Source: Zoogloeaceae bacterium
GTDB taxonomy: Bacteria; Pseudomonadota; Gammaproteobacteria; Burkholderiales; Rhodocyclaceae
NCBI GenBank assembly: GCA_024235635.1
Contig: JACKMA010000002.1
Location: 372,001-436,000, forward strand
Length of the DNA stretch: 64,000 nucleotides
Reading direction: 5' to 3'
Shown here: piece by piece, positions 62,789-64,000 of the stretch
Layout of the letters: each line of letters begins with the position of its first letter
Position numbering within the stretch: the first letter of the stretch is position 1
Notes under the pieces: generated by a model
The model's database searches: none
The model's input: the letters and a program-made list of their open reading frames with translations, nothing else
What the model was told of the DNA's origin: nothing
Made by a program: the position numbers and the translations under genes

Positions 62789-64000
62789 ATGACCTACACC
62801 TATCGCGGAGGCAAGAAGCTCACCCTCGAGAAGCGACCCGACCAGTTCGTCGCCCGGGCCCTGCCGGACCAGTTGCGTGCGCGAGGCGTCGCGCCGGACG
62901 CCGAGCAGGTGTCGTCGGCCTCGTCGCGGGTGGTCGCGTCGCCGTCTCAACTCGACGAGATGATGGCCCGTGCCCGCGCCGTCGCGCCGACCCACCACGC
63001 CTACACGGTGGCCGACTCGGGTCAGGACTTTCTGATCACCGACCGCATCTTCGTCACCTTCCACGACGCTCTGGCGCCCGAGGCGGTGGCCGAGTTCGCC
63101 GGCCGCTACGGCCTGATCGAGCGCGAGCGCTACTCGCCGCGGGAGTATCTGTTCCAGCTCACCAACCACACCGGCCTCAACCCGGTGAAGCTGGTGGTGC
63201 GCTTGAGCGAGGACGAGCCGCTGGTGGCGATGGCCGAGAACGATCTCAACTACGTCGTCGCCAAGCAGGTCTTCGTGCCCCCGAGCGACCCCGACTACCG
63301 CCGCCAGTGGCACCTCAACGGTCAGGGCGGCCACCCGGACATCGACCCCAGGTCCCACGTGCGCTGCGAGTCGGCCTGGCGCCTGCTGGACGGCTTCGGC
63401 GACGCCGGGGTCGTCATCGGCGTCACCGACGACGGCTGCAAGCTCGACCACAGCGATTTCGACTCGCCCGGCAAGTTCGCCGGCTGGGGCTACTTCCGCG
63501 GTACACGCCTGTTGGTCAACAGCGATGCCGACGCCGAGCCCGGCGGCATGTACCAGACCGGTGCCAACCATGGCACCTCGTGTGCCGGCGTGATCGCCGG
63601 CGAGACCGATGCCCGGCTGACGGTCGGGGCGGCGCCGGGCTGCCGGCTGTTGCCGGTCAAGTGGGAGTCGCAGGGCCCGTCGCTGCTGATCAACGACTCG
63701 AAGATGCTGTCCGCGCTCGGCTACGTCGCCGACAAGGTCGACATCCTGTCCAACTCCTGGGGCACGGTGCCGGTGTTCCTGTTCGCCGGCCCGGTGATCA
63801 ACCGCATCCGGCAACTGGCGATCGACGGCGGGCGACGAGGCCGCGGCATCCTGTTCCTGTGGGCGGCCGGCAACGACAACTGCCCGATCCTGCACGAGGC
63901 GGCGCTGGACGTGCCCTACACCCACGGCTGGCAGGAGGTCGCCGGCAGCTGGCAGTGGGCCGGGCCGCGCACTGCCCGGCACTTCGAGAACAACATGGTG
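62789..64000 (+). CDS. Subtilisin-like serine protease, 3' end beyond window
   Basis: S8-family protease; 404 codons are in the window and the reading stays open to the last base. Asp in VIGVTDDGCKLDH (about 211), His in ANHGTSCAGVIAGE (about 257) and the oxyanion Asn in LWAAGNDN are present; the catalytic Ser lies outside. An N-terminal ~190-residue part (YTYRGGKKLTLEKRPDQFVARAL) resembles a propeptide. AGGAGGTCTGCC precedes the ATG. No signal peptide, so it acts inside the cell or is delivered by the contractile system. Confidence 0.88.
   Translation, partial: MTYTYRGGKKLTLEKRPDQFVARALPDQLRARGVAPDAEQVSSASSRVVASPSQLDEMMARARAVAPTHHAYTVADSGQDFLITDRIFVTFHDALAPEAVAEFAGRYGLIERERYSPREYLFQLTNHTGLNPVKLVVRLSEDEPLVAMAENDLNYVVAKQVFVPPSDPDYRRQWHLNGQGGHPDIDPRSHVRCESAWRLLDGFGDAGVVIGVTDDGCKLDHSDFDSPGKFAGWGYFRGTRLLVNSDADAEPGGMYQTGANHGTSCAGVIAGETDARLTVGAAPGCRLLPVKWESQGPSLLINDSKMLSALGYVADKVDILSNSWGTVPVFLFAGPVINRIRQLAIDGGRRGRGILFLWAAGNDNCPILHEAALDVPYTHGWQEVAGSWQWAGPRTARHFENNMV

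Overview
The window is high-GC, tightly packed bacterial DNA with ATGA-type gene overlaps. A benzoate dioxygenase operon, a complete dmp/xyl-type meta-cleavage operon, and the housekeeping run ygfZ-mltG-tmk-holB-pilZ-tatD suggest a betaproteobacterium of the Azoarcus/Thauera/Rhodocyclales type. That placement is inference from gene content; no rRNA or tRNA gene is present to confirm it.

Region 1 (1-23.2 kb, mostly + strand) is aromatic catabolism. It starts with benABC (benA cut by the window edge and frameshifted) and a truncated benD. An IS21-family element (about 3085-5654) follows, joining the broken 3' end of benD to the broken 5' end of a catechol 2,3-dioxygenase gene. A second, intact catechol 2,3-dioxygenase follows. 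Then come a leftward monooxygenase-like gene and GntR regulator, and a rightward operon (GlcG/HbpS-like protein, xylG, xylF, xylJ, xylQ, xylK, xylI, xylH) converting the ring-cleavage product to pyruvate and acetyl-CoA. Directly behind it lies a BNR/YCF48-like lipoprotein, an MMPL transporter (frameshifted), a DUF1302 and a DUF1329 protein, closed by a strong terminator. An aldo/keto reductase ends the block.

Region 2 (23.3-38.8 kb, mostly - strand) is accessory DNA: a PhzF-like enzyme, a remnant of a XylR/DmpR-type activator, a MOT1-type molybdate/sulfate transporter, a pentapeptide-repeat/TIR protein, and a four-gene operon of unrecognised proteins (a large protein with a lysine-rich helical stretch, an HExxH protein and two others). 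tadA and an L,D-transpeptidase then interrupt, followed by a second TIR protein with an ISAs1-family insertion just upstream of it.

Region 3 (38.8-50.3 kb) is core and regulatory: NRDE, DUF4936 and ygfZ; mltG-tmk-holB-pilZ-tatD-ankyrin; a PP2C/kinase fusion; and a formate/nitrite channel whose leader carries a terminator and a candidate ANTAR hexaloop hairpin, with a NIT-ANTAR regulator gene immediately upstream.

Region 4 (51.7-64.0 kb, + strand, continuing past the window) is the head of a contractile injection system locus of the extracellular (eCIS) type: sheath, tube, a zinc-ribbon hub-like protein, a disordered Pro/Ala-rich protein, a DUF4255 tail-terminator protein, an AAA+ ATPase, a small conserved protein, two DUF4157 proteins each with a second HExxH motif, and a subtilisin-like protease cut by the window end. 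Baseplate, spike and tape-measure genes are not seen here and would be expected downstream. The two DUF4157 proteins and the minus-strand operon of region 2 are the most interesting candidates for new effector or accessory biology.

The reading frames of benA, istA and the MMPL gene are broken by single- or few-base indels, several in short homopolymers, so some of the apparent pseudogenes may be sequencing errors.
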